Shown here: positions 31,735 to 32,547 of the stretch, piece by piece | Layout of the letters: the number at the start of each line of letters is the position of its first letter | How positions within the stretch are numbered: the stretch's first letter is position 1 | Assembly (NCBI RefSeq): GCF_000002075.1 | Contig: NW_004798155.1 | Location: 208,691 to 241,237, forward strand | DNA length: 32,547 nt | Direction: 5' to 3' | Source: Aplysia californica | Taxonomy: Eukaryota; Mollusca; Gastropoda; Aplysiida; Aplysiidae | Notes under the pieces: generated by a model | What the model was told of the DNA's origin: nothing | The model's database searches: none | The model's input: only the letters and a program-made list of their open reading frames with translations | Position numbers and translations under genes: made by a program

Positions 31735-32500
31735 TTGACCATCATGTTATCTTTATGGAAGCGATTGGAAGTGTCTTTTGGAATATCCGGGACTGCCCCA
31801 AGCTGGAATTTGTTAATGGTCCGACCTACCTACCAAATCGATTCCAATCTGTTGTCATTAATTAATTATGACTTAAGTCATCAGGTCATGTCTTTATGTA
31901 TGGGGTCCCCCAGGGCTCACTCCTCGGACCAGTTTTGTTCACCATTTATACTCAACCACTTGTCAAGGATATAGCTCGCTATGACTAAAATCATAATTTC
32001 TATGCTGACGATATACTCAAATCTATGGTTCAATAATGTGTACTAACTGAAATGAAGTATCCCATCGTGTTGAAAATTGTACTGTCTCAGTGAAACACAG
32101 GATGAACAGAGGACTAACGTTGACAAACAGAAGTCATTTTAACAGGCAGTGCAAAGTATGTAAAAATGAGGCTGACAACGATCACAAGAATATTGACGAT
32201 GTGAAAAATGCATTTTCAAGAACATTTTAAAATTTTGGCAATTATTTTGATTCCCATTTTGTCAATGTCGTCTGCGGTGAACCATAATTTGATCAGTCTC
32301 AAAGGGGTACTTAGAAATAAAATTAATCAACGAAATTATGTATAGTAAATAGAAGTATACTGACTTTATTAAAATGTGTTTATAGCTTGTATTATCAAGA
32401 CTTGATTGTAATCTTTATTATAGATTAAAAATATCTCTGGAGAAAGTGAAAAGACTTTCAATTGTTCGAAACAATGCTGCTGCGAGTTTAGTTTTAGACA
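31735..32500 (+). mobile_element. LINE reverse-transcriptase remnant (CR1/L2-like), decayed
   Basis: In shifting frames of the plus strand one can read LEVSFGISGTAPSW, YGVPQGSLLGPVLFTIY (from about 31896), NHNFYADDIL (YADD catalytic motif, about 31992), TEVILTGSAKYVKM (about 32131) and SRLDCNLYYRLKISLEKVKR, then NNAAASLVL. These are successive blocks of a LINE RT in the right order, with several frame shifts and stops. It continues towards the window end. Confidence 0.83.
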
Positions 32501-32534
32501 CAGAATTCTACACTTAGAAGTATAGAATTCTGTG
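32499..32534. repeat. perfect 12-bp inverted repeat at the window end
   Basis: CACAGAATTCTA (32499-32510) and TAGAATTCTGTG (32523-32534) are separated by 12 bases. It follows the LINE RT remnant just where the reading similarity ends. Confidence 0.7.
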
Positions 32535-32547
32535 GTTTTAGAGAAAC

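Overview
This is a gene-poor, repeat-rich stretch of animal nuclear DNA. It has introns with GT-AG ends, an AT-rich background, long AC/GA/TA microsatellites, tRNA-derived SINEs, non-LTR retrotransposon remnants and many small TIR-bearing DNA transposons (MITEs). The density of TCTAGATC- and TAGGCCTA-type words, together with the SINE and MITE ends, suggests a mollusc, most likely a gastropod. That placement is an inference from general appearance, not from a diagnostic sequence. No bacterial operon, viral genome, CRISPR array or rRNA gene is visible.

One protein-coding host gene can be supported. It lies on the minus strand and has three coding exons (28702-28522, 26515-26364, 23554-23336). 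Together they encode a complete 183-residue single-domain NADAR protein (YbiA-like N-glycosidase superfamily, DUF1768). The splice sites, intron phases and family motifs all agree, and an in-frame stop sits 19-21 bases upstream of the ATG. Introns 1 and 2 (about 2.0 and 2.8 kb) are loaded with repeats: a family-B repeat, a piggyBac-like MITE with TTAA ends, a SINE, and a long family-A repeat that runs to within a few bases of the exon 2 donor site.

Layout. 1-7300: SINE pieces, several copies of interspersed repeat family A, two related pogo-like remnants, a hairpin MITE, a minus-strand LINE 3' end, GA/AC microsatellites and a roughly 30-bp minisatellite (6305-6770). 7300-10640: no recognisable gene, and a 138-base assembly gap (9910-10047) in a TA tract. 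10641-15450: a cluster of four TIR elements, a TAG microsatellite, a CpG-dense patch and a TCTAGATC satellite. 15450-20700: mostly unassigned, with microsatellites, a tRNA-derived SINE head and LINE/SINE-type 3' tails. 21120-23255: three pogo/Tigger-like non-autonomous elements, one nested inside another, ending 83 bases from the NADAR stop codon. 23336-28702: the NADAR gene. 28703-32547: its upstream flank, an AC/AT compound microsatellite, a second long family-A copy abutting a LINE C-terminal remnant, and a second LINE remnant with recognisable reverse-transcriptase motifs that runs towards the window end.

The most biologically interesting content is the animal NADAR gene. Bacterial relatives break N-glycosidic bonds in riboflavin intermediates or remove ADP-ribose from guanine in DNA, and some molluscs are known to make guanine-specific DNA ADP-ribosyltransferases. 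The unusual structural content is the set of MITE families with related ends and internal sub-repeats, several of which recur within this one window.
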